The notes: generated from the sequence alone by a model not told the origin. Positions 17,449 through 27,600 are shown, numbered from the stretch's first letter. The stretch: DNA of 64,000 nt from Nitrospira sp. (GCA_020853775.1 JADYYH010000067.1:21693-85692); one strand, 5' to 3'. Translations and numbers: made by a program.

Positions 17449-19677
17449 ATGAGCGACCACAGACATCCACCATTACCTCGTCACTACATCATTGTCGTGC
17501 ATGGGATCGGTGAGCAGCGGCATAACGACAACACCGTGGAAGTGGTGAATCGATTCGCCACCGCGCGCGCCACCCCCAAACCGGGGTCTCCTTATGCGGG
17601 GCTCCTCCCCGCGAGCCTCTCCTCGCTCTCCATGCGCCGGAAAGGCGGGGGGCAGGGATGGTCGGAGTATAAGGGCATTCCTGTTGAACCGGGTCGCGTC
17701 TCACCAGACTTCGATGGGACTCGCGCGACGGATACAGCGGGGAAAAATTTTCGTTTCGTGGATATGCGTTGGGCGGACATTCTGCAGTCTCACCAAGAGG
17801 TCTTCGGGGCGACGACCCCGCAATGGACGGTAGCGTTATTGGCTCGTCTTGGGAAACCCTTCACGCCTGAGGGCTGGCTCGACGGATGGGTGGAACCCCT
17901 GTTGAAGGAAATCCAGCACACCATGTTGCCCGTTCAGGGTTTGCTCAAGCGGTTTGCTCCAGAGACAGAGAAAACGATCTTCCAACATGTCATCGGCGAC
18001 GTCCATTTATATGGGGATTATGCGCGCACTCGTGGACAGGCAATCCGTCGGTTCCATCGCGTGTTGGATGAGATTCATCTGCGGGACTACATCCAGTGGT
18101 GCCGGTTTGAACGGACGAGCCAAGACGAACCGTACGAACCGCCTGTGTATACGATCATTGCCCACAGTTTGGGATCGGTCCTGACCTTCGACGCTCTGCT
18201 GTATGCCTTTGCGAAGGAACGCATCCGGGACGGGACTGAGTGGCATCCCAGCGGGTCGATCCCTATCCCGGGCTATACGGAGCGAGAGGAGTCTGAACAT
18301 AAATCCTGGATGGAGTTGCTGTCGGACCTCAAAAAACCACCGCGTGATGCGAGGTTGCCGCAGCCTCACGACAACGTGCGCCTGTTCGGCGAGCGCTATC
18401 CTCAATTCCAGCAATGGCATGGCACAGAGCCGTCGTCCGCAGACCCCGCACGGGCTCGGACAATTCCTCTCCTGCTCTGGCGAGACCACGTAAAACACTT
18501 CATCAGCCTCGGGTCACCGATCGACAAGTTTCTCACCCTCTGGCATCAGAACTATCGGCATGTGGGGCTGAGCCATCACTCGTTCCCGGACGCATGGAGT
18601 CAGACGTGGTTGGAGGACGGGATCACACCTCGGATCACCCACTTTAACCTGTGCGATGAACAAGATCCGGTGGGCCATCATCTTGACGTGGCTCATGAGA
18701 CCGCAGTCTGTCGCCAGGTGTTTCAGACCGACATTCCCGTGACCTATCGCGATGTGGTGTTCCGGCGATATGCCGTCCCCGGACTTGCGCATGTGCAGTA
18801 CTGGAAAGACCAAGCGCTCTTCGATCGCCTGATTACAGAGGTCATTGATGCGACCCCGTTCCAGGCCACTTCCCCCGACCACAATGCCCGCCTGGGACGC
18901 TTCGTCGAGGAGGGTTTCGTCGAGGTCGATGGGGCGTCTGACGCGGCACGGGTGTGGGCCTATTTCCGAATTCCCTTGTTGGCATCGGTCGTCACAGGAC
19001 TGCTGCTGAGTTACGGATGGATCGGATGGTGGTATGACGGGTTTTCGACATCCTCAAGCCTGTCATTGTTGGCGGGGATCGTGCTGTGGATTGCTCCCAG
19101 GCCTCTTGAGGCGTACCGGCAAGAAGTCAAACCGGAGCATCTTGCACAGCAACGCCGACAGATGAGCCTGAGCCGGAGGAAGTTGTCCCCATGGGCGCTG
19201 CGTCGCGGGATCTGTGCCGGCCTCGTGGCTGGAGCGGTTGCGTGGCGCCGGATTCTGATTGCGCTGAATGTTCATCCGAATCCGGCGCATGTCGCCGAGG
19301 AGGCCGTCGCCCGGAAGATTCGACTGTCCCTGCATACGGCAGGCAACTTTGTAAAAGGGTTCTGGCCCAGAATAGTCGCTGGCTTCGTGTTGTTTCTGGC
19401 TGCCGCCCTTGGCACGTGGTGCGGACAGGCGCACCTGTTTGAGGTACGCGATGGCGTGACCGGGCCACCGGCCGGCTATATCGCCCTCCTCGTGCTGCTG
19501 ACGGTTTCTGCCGTCTATCTTGGCGCCATGGGCTATGTGAAGCACTGCTTTGAACAGATGAAACGTGACATGCCCGATGCTGTCACGGAAGAGGAGAGTA
19601 CCCGGCACCCTCCTTCCCGGTATCGTGAACAATTTGTTTCGCAGGCGTCTCAATACGCGCGCCCGTTTTCAAAGTAG
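17449..19677 (+). CDS. Membrane-anchored alpha/beta-hydrolase, 742 aa
   Basis: Large hydrolase with the oxyanion motif IIVVHGIGEQ near residue 20 and nucleophile elbow IAHSLGSV near residue 237, both typical of the alpha/beta-hydrolase superfamily. The region between them is unusually long. After about residue 500 there are two hydrophobic hairpins (roughly 505-555 and 640-700), placing the protein in the inner membrane with the catalytic part N-terminal. The spaced GAGCAAGGAAG upstream supports ATG 17449 over the TTG at 17425. It is the last gene of the seven-gene operon. Lipid or acyl substrates are plausible for a membrane hydrolase but not shown. Confidence 0.8.
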   Translation: MSDHRHPPLPRHYIIVVHGIGEQRHNDNTVEVVNRFATARATPKPGSPYAGLLPASLSSLSMRRKGGGQGWSEYKGIPVEPGRVSPDFDGTRATDTAGKNFRFVDMRWADILQSHQEVFGATTPQWTVALLARLGKPFTPEGWLDGWVEPLLKEIQHTMLPVQGLLKRFAPETEKTIFQHVIGDVHLYGDYARTRGQAIRRFHRVLDEIHLRDYIQWCRFERTSQDEPYEPPVYTIIAHSLGSVLTFDALLYAFAKERIRDGTEWHPSGSIPIPGYTEREESEHKSWMELLSDLKKPPRDARLPQPHDNVRLFGERYPQFQQWHGTEPSSADPARARTIPLLLWRDHVKHFISLGSPIDKFLTLWHQNYRHVGLSHHSFPDAWSQTWLEDGITPRITHFNLCDEQDPVGHHLDVAHETAVCRQVFQTDIPVTYRDVVFRRYAVPGLAHVQYWKDQALFDRLITEVIDATPFQATSPDHNARLGRFVEEGFVEVDGASDAARVWAYFRIPLLASVVTGLLLSYGWIGWWYDGFSTSSSLSLLAGIVLWIAPRPLEAYRQEVKPEHLAQQRRQMSLSRRKLSPWALRRGICAGLVAGAVAWRRILIALNVHPNPAHVAEEAVARKIRLSLHTAGNFVKGFWPRIVAGFVLFLAAALGTWCGQAHLFEVRDGVTGPPAGYIALLVLLTVSAVYLGAMGYVKHCFEQMKRDMPDAVTEEESTRHPPSRYREQFVSQASQYARPFSK

Positions 19678-19719
19678 AATTCCCCTCATGACGATCTGGG
19701 CAGTATCAGTTCGGTTTTC

Positions 19720-20037
19720 GTGACCATCATGATCGATCCCACGCCGGACAACGAAATTTTCCTCTCCTTCGATTGCCAGCGAGCGGTGGTTTCGCCTTGG
19801 GGCGCGGCGTTGCGGCGCTATTACCTGCTGGAGCCCGACGGCCGCAAGACCGATATCGTCTGGGGGTACTCGGGCGGTGCCGGGAAACAGGGCGGGCAGG
19901 GCGACGTCCTGATCCCCTTTCCTGGTCGCATCGCCGAAGGCCGCTATTCATTCGACGGGCAGGTGCTGCAACTTGACCGGAACGACAAGGAAGGTCGAAC
20001 AAAGGGGTCGGGAGTCTTTGTTGAATCCGCTCTCTAG
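19720..20037 (+). pseudogene. Truncated aldose 1-epimerase copy
   Basis: The first about 90 codons match the N-terminus of the intact aldose 1-epimerase at 35660-36613: both share RAVxSPWGAxLRRY, TDIVWGYSGGA, GGQGDVLIPFPGR and QLxRNDKEG. Homology stops abruptly at the KEG codons, after which the frame runs 14 unrelated codons to a stop. The catalytic His and Glu regions are missing, so it cannot be a working epimerase. DNA identity to the intact gene is only moderate, so this is an older or separately acquired copy. The break coincides with a direct repeat at 19997. Confidence 0.8.
19997..20014. repeat. 18-bp direct repeat, left copy
   Basis: GAACAAAGGGGTCGGGAG, matched at 17 of 18 positions by 20971-20988. 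The pair brackets the zeta-toxin-like cassette, and the left copy sits exactly where the truncated epimerase homology ends. Confidence 0.6.
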
Positions 20038-20143
20038 GCATCCCTTTCGCCGCTACTATAGAATCCCTACATTCACCATATCTCGCTTGGGTAGGGCCAG
20101 TTGTGCACTTGTCACGCCAGTTCAAAAAAGAGACAATGCGCCG

Positions 20144-20683
20144 ATGCCTCGCAAAAGACTTCGATCCGTGCGTGCTCCACGCTGCATCGTGATTGCCGGT
20201 CCGAACGGAGCGGGGAAAACGACCTTCGCCAGGGAGTTCTTGCCTCGCGAGGCAGGCGTCATCCACTTCGTGAATGCCGATCTTATCGCGAGCGGGCTTT
20301 CACCGCTCCAACCGGAGCTTGCCGCGAGACACGGGGGACGCCTGCTGCTCATGGAATTGAATCGATTGGCCAAGGCGCGAAAGAACTTTGCGTTTGAAAC
20401 AACTTTGAGCGGGCGGACGTACCTCAAATTGCTCGCTCAGTGGAAAGCCGAAGGATACCGGATCGAAATGGTATTTCTTTCCCTGCCTTCTCCCGGTTTG
20501 GCGCTTCAGCGCATCGCGGCAAGAGTACGTCAGGGAGGGCATGATGTGCCGCGGGCTGATGTTGTCCGCCGTTTCCACCGTAGTCGGGAAAATTTTCAAC
20601 TGCTGTACCGAGGCTTGGCAGACAAGTGGTACCTCTACGATAATTCAGGACCGCTGCCGAGACTCCAAGAGGAGGGACCGTGA
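20144..20683 (+). CDS. Zeta-toxin-family P-loop kinase, 179 aa
   Basis: P-loop NTPase of the zeta toxin family, whose studied members phosphorylate UDP-N-acetylglucosamine. Walker A GPNGAGKTT lies at residues 19-27. NADLIA and FETTLSG follow, as in many chromosomal zeta-like proteins. Then come the Arg-rich block RIAARVRQGGHDVP and RRFHRSRENF and a C-terminal WYLYDNSG. ATG 20144 is the first start after a non-protein-like upstream stretch. The gene overlaps a 52-codon gene by four bases (GTGA), a pairing I recall from many genomes. No classical epsilon antitoxin precedes it, so a non-toxin kinase role is possible. Confidence 0.85.
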   Translation: MPRKRLRSVRAPRCIVIAGPNGAGKTTFAREFLPREAGVIHFVNADLIASGLSPLQPELAARHGGRLLLMELNRLAKARKNFAFETTLSGRTYLKLLAQWKAEGYRIEMVFLSLPSPGLALQRIAARVRQGGHDVPRADVVRRFHRSRENFQLLYRGLADKWYLYDNSGPLPRLQEEGP

Positions 20684-20838
20684 AGACAACCCGAAGGAAC
20701 GCACAACTGAGTTCTGGTGCCAAGCAGGTCGGCGCCGCGTTGCGGCGAGCGGCCAAGGTCGCCCGAAAGACTGCGCGGATGTACGGCACGCCGATCTATG
20801 TGTGGGAAGACGGCAAGGTCGTCGCGAAGAAACCCTGA
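20680..20838 (+). CDS. Small partner protein of the zeta-like kinase, 52 aa
   Basis: Short gene beginning GTG at 20680, overlapping the kinase stop by four bases. It encodes an Arg/Lys/Ala-rich helix followed by a C-terminal block GTPIYVWEDGKVVAKKP. The same closing block occurs in small proteins encoded next to zeta-like kinases elsewhere (recollection). The tight overlap argues for a functional pair, with this protein a candidate antitoxin or regulator. It is too short for motif-based proof. Confidence 0.7.
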   Translation: MKTTRRNAQLSSGAKQVGAALRRAAKVARKTARMYGTPIYVWEDGKVVAKKP

Positions 20839-20970
20839 AGCCGACTCCTCCGTTCACCTCACCGCTCGCCTCTCACCATTCACTTCTTTTCTCCGTCAAC
20901 GCATGACGCCTTCCCCATTTTGACAATGTGCAGTTGAGGTCCGTCGCCTTCCTGTTGCCGCCCTTTTAGC

Positions 20971-20988
20971 GAACAAAGGGGTCGAGAG
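20971..20988. repeat. 18-bp direct repeat, right copy
   Basis: GAACAAAGGGGTCGAGAG, one mismatch from the copy at 19997-20014. It forms the left side of the hairpin at 20974-21002. Confidence 0.6.
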
Positions 20989-21002
20989 GGGCGACCCCTT
21001 TG
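20974..21002. terminator. Perfect 11-bp hairpin
   Basis: CAAAGGGGTCG pairs with CGACCCCTTTG around a 7-base loop. It lies 136 bases after the zeta-like kinase cassette and lacks a U-tract, so it could be a terminator or a REP-like element rather than a classical rho-independent signal. The rest of 20839-21194 holds no gene that I can see. Confidence 0.45.
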
Positions 21003-21194
21003 GCGCTCACTCGTGCTTGCTGCTGTGCCTCTCGCCGATGTGCCCTCACCGGTGTCGTTGCGCAGAGAAGCACAGTTGGCATTGCTGCCTATCAACGCGC
21101 CGGCAGTCGATGTCCTACAGTCGGGGGCGGTGTTGACACGTGATCGTGACGGCAGTAGCCTAACCTTCCTTTCCTTCCTTCCCCGGAGGCGTTC

Positions 21195-22754
21195 ATGGTG
21201 AGATCCACCAAGATTGCGCCGATTCTCTTCCGGAAGGTCCTTGCCTCGCTGCGAACGGTCATCCTCGTACTCACTGCGGGAGTGACAGTCCTGTCAGCCC
21301 CATCGTTCACTTGTGCCGCCGGCTGCGATGCGGTCGTTGGGAAGTGGGCCTGGTTTGTCGGCGGGGAAGTCACGATCAGTTCCGATGGAACCTTCACACA
21401 ACAGTCGGGCAACTCCGGTACGTGGACCTGTGCGGATGCGTCCAAAGGCGCCGTCACGTTGACGTGGGCCAAAGGTGGTTTTGTGAACAAGGTGAGGCTG
21501 ACGGAGGATCAGCAAGCCTTGTCGAGCGGAGATCCGTCACAGCCGTTCGTGTCCGCAAAACGGACTCGTGCGAAGGGACCCGTTCAAACGAAGCACGAGC
21601 CTACTCCGTCAAGAACCACATCTTCTTCCGATTTTGAGCTGTTTACCAAAGGCCGCGACTTGGCCGCTTCCGGAAAATGCCGGGAGGCCATCCCGTATTT
21701 CGACCAGGCGATCGCTGCCAATGCGCGCTATTCAAAGGCCTATTCGGATCGAGGGCGATGTCTGGCGAGTCTGGGCGAGCGAGACCGGGGCCTTCAAGCC
21801 CTCGATCGAGCAGTCCAGTTGGCGCCGAACGACTTGAGCCCCTATTTCAATCGCGCCGGTCTGCGGGCCGATGCAGGCGACGGCGACGGCGCCTTGGCGG
21901 ATCTGGATCGATCCATCCAACTCGATCCGATGAATCCAGCCTCGCGGAGGGCGCGGGCAGGATTATTTGAGGCGGCAGGCCGCGCGCGGGAGGGGCAACT
22001 CGATCGGGACATCGCCTATAAGCAAATTGAGACATTGAAGTCGAGGAAACGCCCGGTCTTGGACCATGTGTTGAAATCGTGGCGAGCCAAATCCGTGCGG
22101 CTGACAAGCGTCCCATTACAAGAAAGCAAAGACCCGCTCCAGACTGCCTTCGATGCAGCCGAAGCGGGACGCACTCGTGTCGGCCTCGCCATCCTGGACA
22201 GCGCGCTCTCGAAGAATCCATCGAATGATGCGCTGCTCGCCTATCGGGCACGACTCCACCTCTCGATCGGGCAACCTTCCCAGGCAGTCGATGACTTGAC
22301 CGCCGTGCTTCAACGGCGCTCCAGCGCCGCCAATCTTGTCGGTCGGGGGCTGGCCTATCGCCAGCTGTGCCGTTTTCGCGAAGAGATCGCAGACTACGGC
22401 CATGCGCTCAAAGAGGATCCCAGATATACGCGCGCCTACCTGGAACGGGCCTTTACGACGATGAATTTTCAGAAGGGAAATGACCCTGCTCCGGACCTGA
22501 CCACAGTCATCGAGTTGGAACCTCAAAACTGGTGGGCCTATTACCTGCGCGGTCAGGAATACGGCTATTGGTTCAAGAAGCTTCCCTTGGCGATCGCCGA
22601 TAACCAGCGCGTCATAGAATTGAAGCCTGATTTTGCGCAGGCCTACTGCAATATCGCGTTTGCGCTTCAGGAGCTGGGAAGAAAGAACGAGACGGAGAAG
22701 TGGCTGCAAAAATGCTTTGCCCTTGATCCATCGGAACGCGTCGTGGCGAAATAA
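21195..22754 (+). CDS. Exported TPR protein with N-terminal beta domain, 519 aa
   Basis: A signal peptide (about residues 1-42, ending in FTCAAG) is followed by a short beta-rich domain: GKWAWFVGGEVTISSDGTFT through VNKVRLTEDQ. This pattern suggests a small lipocalin-like sheet. From about residue 150 to the end there are TPR repeats, recognisable as Y-S-KAYSDRGRC, LSPYFNRAGLRAD and YTRAYLERA. TPR arrays bind other proteins. It stands alone on the plus strand, convergent with the cyclase-like toxin operon. The frame stays open for 44 codons past the TAA stop (to 22889) without clear TPR sequence. Confidence 0.8.
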   Translation: MVRSTKIAPILFRKVLASLRTVILVLTAGVTVLSAPSFTCAAGCDAVVGKWAWFVGGEVTISSDGTFTQQSGNSGTWTCADASKGAVTLTWAKGGFVNKVRLTEDQQALSSGDPSQPFVSAKRTRAKGPVQTKHEPTPSRTTSSSDFELFTKGRDLAASGKCREAIPYFDQAIAANARYSKAYSDRGRCLASLGERDRGLQALDRAVQLAPNDLSPYFNRAGLRADAGDGDGALADLDRSIQLDPMNPASRRARAGLFEAAGRAREGQLDRDIAYKQIETLKSRKRPVLDHVLKSWRAKSVRLTSVPLQESKDPLQTAFDAAEAGRTRVGLAILDSALSKNPSNDALLAYRARLHLSIGQPSQAVDDLTAVLQRRSSAANLVGRGLAYRQLCRFREEIADYGHALKEDPRYTRAYLERAFTTMNFQKGNDPAPDLTTVIELEPQNWWAYYLRGQEYGYWFKKLPLAIADNQRVIELKPDFAQAYCNIAFALQELGRKNETEKWLQKCFALDPSERVVAK

Positions 22755-22983
22755 GCCTTCGCCAAGGTCCAGGCTAAGGAGGAGCGGCTCGCGCGCGAGT
22801 TGGCCGCTCGCCGATGGATGCGAGAGTTGAACAGTACCAGATGCAGCTACGCGGAAATTAGCACGTCCTCCTGTCCGTTTTGGAATTAGCCTGCTTCATA
22901 CAAGGGCGGGATCGGAACTGGGTCCGCCGCCGTTCTAGGCATTCAAAAAATACGAAACCGAAGACGATGTGGTTCCTTTCGGA

Positions 22984-24663
22984 TTAATACGATGGGTAGA
23001 GCGCGCTCCAATCCATGCCGTGCGCCGTATAGAACTGTTTCATCTCGTCCATCGTGTTCATGTGCTGGGTCGTTCCATCCGGTAGATAGGCGGTGATAGG
23101 AGGTTTTGGTCCTGCATTCGGTCCTGCAACGTCCATGTTGTTGCGATCCGGCCAATTGTCGTGGGGAGGGTGCTGGACCATATTTTCCAGGAAGGAATCG
23201 TTCATCGTCTGCTTCAGCCCTTCCGACCAGACGTCCTTTCCGTTGGCGTCGTACACGCCATGGAGATCCGTATCGCTATAGAGTCGGTTTCCTTTCGGAT
23301 CCACGATGAGCTGTTGCTCGCCTCGAATCGTATAGCCCTTGGCAAGGATCGCCCTGCGATCGGCATCCGACAGCCCCTGCGCGGAAGCCAGTCCAGCGAA
23401 CTGATTGTCCTTCGCAGACTTGGCAGGATCGTAGGGTATCGTTTTGGCCTTCAGCTCTTGAGGTTTCGGAAGGTGCCTGGGCCGACCGACCCAACGCATG
23501 GCCCAAGGGTTGGAATCCCTCACGACAATGATGTTGTGTTCATCAACCGCCAGTTTGACGAGTTGCTTATGGTCCTCAAGCGGCATGCCGCGTTTCAGGG
23601 GATCTGGCGCCGGCGGGAAATGCGTCTTCGGGGTGAAGGGTCCGCCATCATCCGGGGACGGTTTTGCCTTCGATGGTTGCGTCGGACTGCTGTCTTCCGG
23701 AGGAGATTGCTTCGGTTCAGTTTCAGAGGGCTTGTTTTCCGTAGTCGGTTTCTTCCGCTGCTTCACGGCTTCACGAAGATCTTTGCCGTCGCAGATCAGT
23801 TTGCCCAGCCACTTGCCCGTGTCGTAGGGATCAGCCGTGGGGTCATAACTCTTGAGGTCTTCGTAGATCGCATAGATTGATCCGGCCTTCCCGATGATCT
23901 CGACGGCCTTCTTGATCCGTTCCAGTCTCTTGATGACCGCCAGCGGTGCGGTGGCCAGATCACTCGGGAGATTTTCGGCAAAACAGTCGCTCATTCCCTT
24001 GGAGACGCCGTCGGCAAACATGAATGGCGGATCCGGGGTGCCGAATTTATAGCGCCCAGGACCGATGTCTGATGTTCCGCCAGGTGGCTTCTGGTTCGGT
24101 GGTTCGGGTGGAAACGGCACCGGCAGCAAGATCGGTTCGTCGGAACCCGGATCTCGAGGGGGAGGCACTTTTCGTGGAGGTGGGGTCGTGGGCTTGCGCT
24201 GCTTGGGAGGGGTCTTCTTGTCACTGTCTGGCTGCTGATCCGGCGACGGCTCATGTTGTTCGATCCGCCCTTGCAGCATCGGCCGGCGGTTTGCCTGGTT
24301 CACACAATCGGTGAAGGCGCGCAGCTTGTCTCCCCTGAGAGCAATCTGTTCGTTCGCTTGCTTGACCAGTTCGGTTTGTCGCCTGCTGTTTCCCGGTCGT
24401 CTCGCTTCTTCGTAGAGGGCCAACGCTCTGTCTTGAAATGCCTTGGCCTCGTCGAGGATCGAAAGGCAATGGCTGGACTGTTGCTTGAAGTCGGCTGTAT
24501 GGTTGTCGAACCAGCGGTGCGCACCGCCGACGGCAAAGCGATCGTATTCACCGGAGGAGTTGAAGACATCTGAGGTCGGCTGAGCGTGGGACGGTGCGGA
24601 AATTGCCACGGCCCATGTCAGAAGCGCAGAGGCACACAGGTGATTCAGAGCGCGAACGGTCAT
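22984..24663 (-). CDS. Exported protein with oedema-factor/CyaA-like C-terminal domain, 559 aa
   Basis: Signal peptide about 1-27. A helical region with several Cys follows to about 130, then two Pro/Lys-rich linkers (about 140-200 and 305-355) around a short helical module, and a C-terminal domain from about 362. That domain carries II-VVRDSNP, then K400 and K407 with the same spacing as K346 and K353 of anthrax oedema factor. It also has D464-T-D466 in a YSDTDLHGVYD block (compare the EF LTADYDL pair D491/D493) and H498 with N503 (compare H577/N583). EF H351 is Lys here. The domain is far shorter than EF and lacks calmodulin-binding parts. This suggests a secreted nucleotidyl-cyclase-type toxin; it is pattern-based inference. 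It starts four bases after the TPR gene. Confidence 0.6.
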   Translation of the reverse strand: MTVRALNHLCASALLTWAVAISAPSHAQPTSDVFNSSGEYDRFAVGGAHRWFDNHTADFKQQSSHCLSILDEAKAFQDRALALYEEARRPGNSRRQTELVKQANEQIALRGDKLRAFTDCVNQANRRPMLQGRIEQHEPSPDQQPDSDKKTPPKQRKPTTPPPRKVPPPRDPGSDEPILLPVPFPPEPPNQKPPGGTSDIGPGRYKFGTPDPPFMFADGVSKGMSDCFAENLPSDLATAPLAVIKRLERIKKAVEIIGKAGSIYAIYEDLKSYDPTADPYDTGKWLGKLICDGKDLREAVKQRKKPTTENKPSETEPKQSPPEDSSPTQPSKAKPSPDDGGPFTPKTHFPPAPDPLKRGMPLEDHKQLVKLAVDEHNIIVVRDSNPWAMRWVGRPRHLPKPQELKAKTIPYDPAKSAKDNQFAGLASAQGLSDADRRAILAKGYTIRGEQQLIVDPKGNRLYSDTDLHGVYDANGKDVWSEGLKQTMNDSFLENMVQHPPHDNWPDRNNMDVAGPNAGPKPPITAYLPDGTTQHMNTMDEMKQFYTAHGMDWSALYPSY

Positions 24664-24667
24664 CTGC

Positions 24668-27600
24668 CTACCGCTGCCGCTTCGTGGCGTATGTCGTGCT
24701 GTCCATCTCGGTAATCTCCATCCGGCCTTCGCCGGTGAATTCATACCACATGGTTCCGATCTGTCCCGACGTTTCGTCGTAGAGCAACATTTGACCGCGG
24801 GAGGGTTCGGGCCGTCCCCGCACGGGATCGCGACCGATCTGGACATCTATCTTTCCTTTCGAGGTCGAGCCGTCCGTCGAGACGAGCGTGAACCTCGCGT
24901 CGGCTTCGATCGTGAGTGTTTTCTTTGGAAGGAACTGATTGTTCGGCGTCATTTCCCAGCGGCCCACCACCTCCGGCACGACCCGGGCGCGCGGCGCCAT
25001 CTGCCGCACGGCCATGCGGGAGCGTTCCTGATCCTGCTGCGTCTGCATGTCGATAGAGGGACGTTTTTCCTCGCTCATGCCGGCATAGGGATCGCGCGGT
25101 TGTCGTGAATGCAGGCGGGCCATGGCCATGTTGAGTTCATTGAGCTGGCCTCGCAGTTCGTCCGGCAGATTGCGACCCGCTTCGTACAACACCTGTTGCG
25201 CCCCTTCGAGATCGCCTTTCGTCATCAGTTCTTTGGCCAGATAGAATTGGGCCTCCGTAGCCGACGCACCGGCGAGGCCTCCGAAGTTGGTATCGCCTCT
25301 CGCGTTGCCGATCTGGGGCATGCCGGCCATCCTCAAGGGGCCATACATGGCCGCAGCCTGGAGGTGCTCGATCGACTCGTCATGTTTCCCCATCGTCGCG
25401 AGGAGCTTGCCCGTGCGCAGGTGAGCCTCGGCGACGAGTGAGGAGGCATTGGTCGGCGCCATCACGACCGCGCCCTTCTCCGGCTTCTGATCCGGCCACA
25501 TCGCGGTGAACATCTGCCGGGATTCGAAGCCGCGGTTCATCCGCTTTTCATATCCCAGCACCGCTTGATAGTGGGCCAGGGCCTCCACCTGGTTGCGGTG
25601 GCGCTCGGCTAGTCTGGCGAGATGAAAGCGTCCTTGAATGGCCAAGCCGAACTCCAGCGCATCACGTCCCAATGGCGCGCCTGGTTCAGGCTTGAGTTCA
25701 TCCAACTGCAATCGTGCCTCCTCCAAGGCTACGACGACGCGATAGTGGGCCGCCGCTTCATCGAGTTTGTCGTCTCCTTCGTTGACTACGCCGAGGTAGG
25801 CGGGGATACGGGCGTCTGACGGATCAATCGGATAGGCTCGCGCCAGATAGCCCTTCGCCCCCTGCCAGGCATTTTTCTCAACGCTTTTCCAAGCCTGCCG
25901 CAGCAGCGGCGCGGCGGTGGTCTGAACCAGATTGGCTGCAATCAACCGCTGTTCTTCCGCCTTGTCCTGCTGTCCCGTTTGCGCGTAATGATGCACCAGG
26001 CGATCCTGAGCTTCCAACGACTTTGGATCGAGCTTCACGGCCTGCTCAAGATAGCCTTGAGCCTCGCCGGTCTTGCCGTCCCACAAGGCAAGGTCCGCGA
26101 GAATGAGATAGCCGTCGACGGTGCCTTTCGTCACCTTCGCGGCGGTTTCCAGCGCGGCCTTCGCTCTGCGCCGGAGTTCGACTGCCATGGCGTCGAGTTG
26201 CGCGGCCCGGTTCACATCGGCCTGTGAAGGCGGGTAACAGGTCGTCGTGGTCACCCGGTAGACGCCGTCGCTTCTGTTTTCGTCGTGGGAAGAACTCGCG
26301 CATCGTTCCTGCCGCAGGCCGGCCGCTTCATTCGATAACTGATTCGCCCGCAACGCGCGGAACTTCGCATAGAGCCGCAAGGCGTCCGGATTGTTTCCGG
26401 CCAGATTCAAGGCCTGGTCGGCCAGCTTGTCGGCCTGGTTGTATTGCTTCAACGCCGTCAGGGCCAAGGCCTTCTGCATCATGGCGCCGACGTGTTTGGC
26501 GTTCAGCGCCAGCGCGCGGTCGGCGATCTGAATAGCCAGCTGCAATTCTTTTTCCCGAGATTCCTGAAAGCGATAGGGCTGGAGTTCCCGGCGCGGTTCG
26601 ACCTTTTCACCGCGGTTGTCGGCCTCTTCGACCATATACATCGCGCGGTCGACGAGTTTGTCGGGATTCTTGGGATTCTCGCGGACCGCTTCGTCCAAAA
26701 CCCGCAGGCGCTCCTGATAGATCTCGTCATAACGCAGCCGCTGCGCTCCCATCACGCGGTGGAGTTTCGACGCGATGGCGATCAGTTGCTCCGTCGGTTT
26801 GTCTGCATGCGCGGCGTCCTGTAGCGCTTTCAGGAGTGACTCGGCCGAACCTTTCATCCTATTGCTGCTCAATTCATCTTCCACCGCCGAGCGGGCTGAT
26901 CTGGTCGACAGCCAGCCCTCTTTTTTATAGACGGCAAGATCCGCGTCCATTCGTTTTTCGTCGCCCAGGCGAGCGGCAGCCGTGGCCCGGCCCAGGTAGG
27001 CCTCCGGAGAATCGGGCTTGAGCGTCAATGCGATTGTGAATTCTTTTCTGGCGCCGGCGGGACGTCCCGCGTCGAGCCAGGCCTTGCCTGCTTGATAATG
27101 CGCGTCTGGGTCGCCGGGGTTTGATGCGAGTGCGCGCTCCACATGGGCCATCGACCCCGCGCCGGCCTTGCCGCCGGCCGTGTGTTTGGCCCGCGAAACG
27201 TTGAGCGAGGCCAGCTCCGGCCGTCGATAATTTTTCTCCGCAAACAGTTGACCGGCTTTCAGCATCGCCTGCCGCATCGGCGGACCTTTTACGCCGTTGG
27301 GGTTGCCGGATCCGCCGGAATCCCGCGGCAGGCGATGTTTCTGATATTCCATCGCCAGCCGGTACACGATGAAGGAACCGTAGTCGGTGGTGTAATCGTC
27401 ATGACCCTGAGCGAGGTGTCCGGGGATACTGACGACCGCCGGACGTCCGGAATTGAGGCTTCTGGGCCCGCCCCCGAGTGCGTGGTCCGGGACGACGATG
27501 ATCCCGCTCATCGCCTCGGTTGCATAGATCCATAATTGAGCTTCGCGGCCTTTCAGGCCCAGCCGTTGAGCCCGGTCGAGGTCTTTCTGTGCGCGAGGGA

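Noticed and set aside
22755..22889. In-frame continuation of the 519-residue TPR gene past its TAA stop
   Set aside because: 44 codons remain open, but the sequence loses TPR character and is no better than chance. Noted under the gene rather than called a readthrough.
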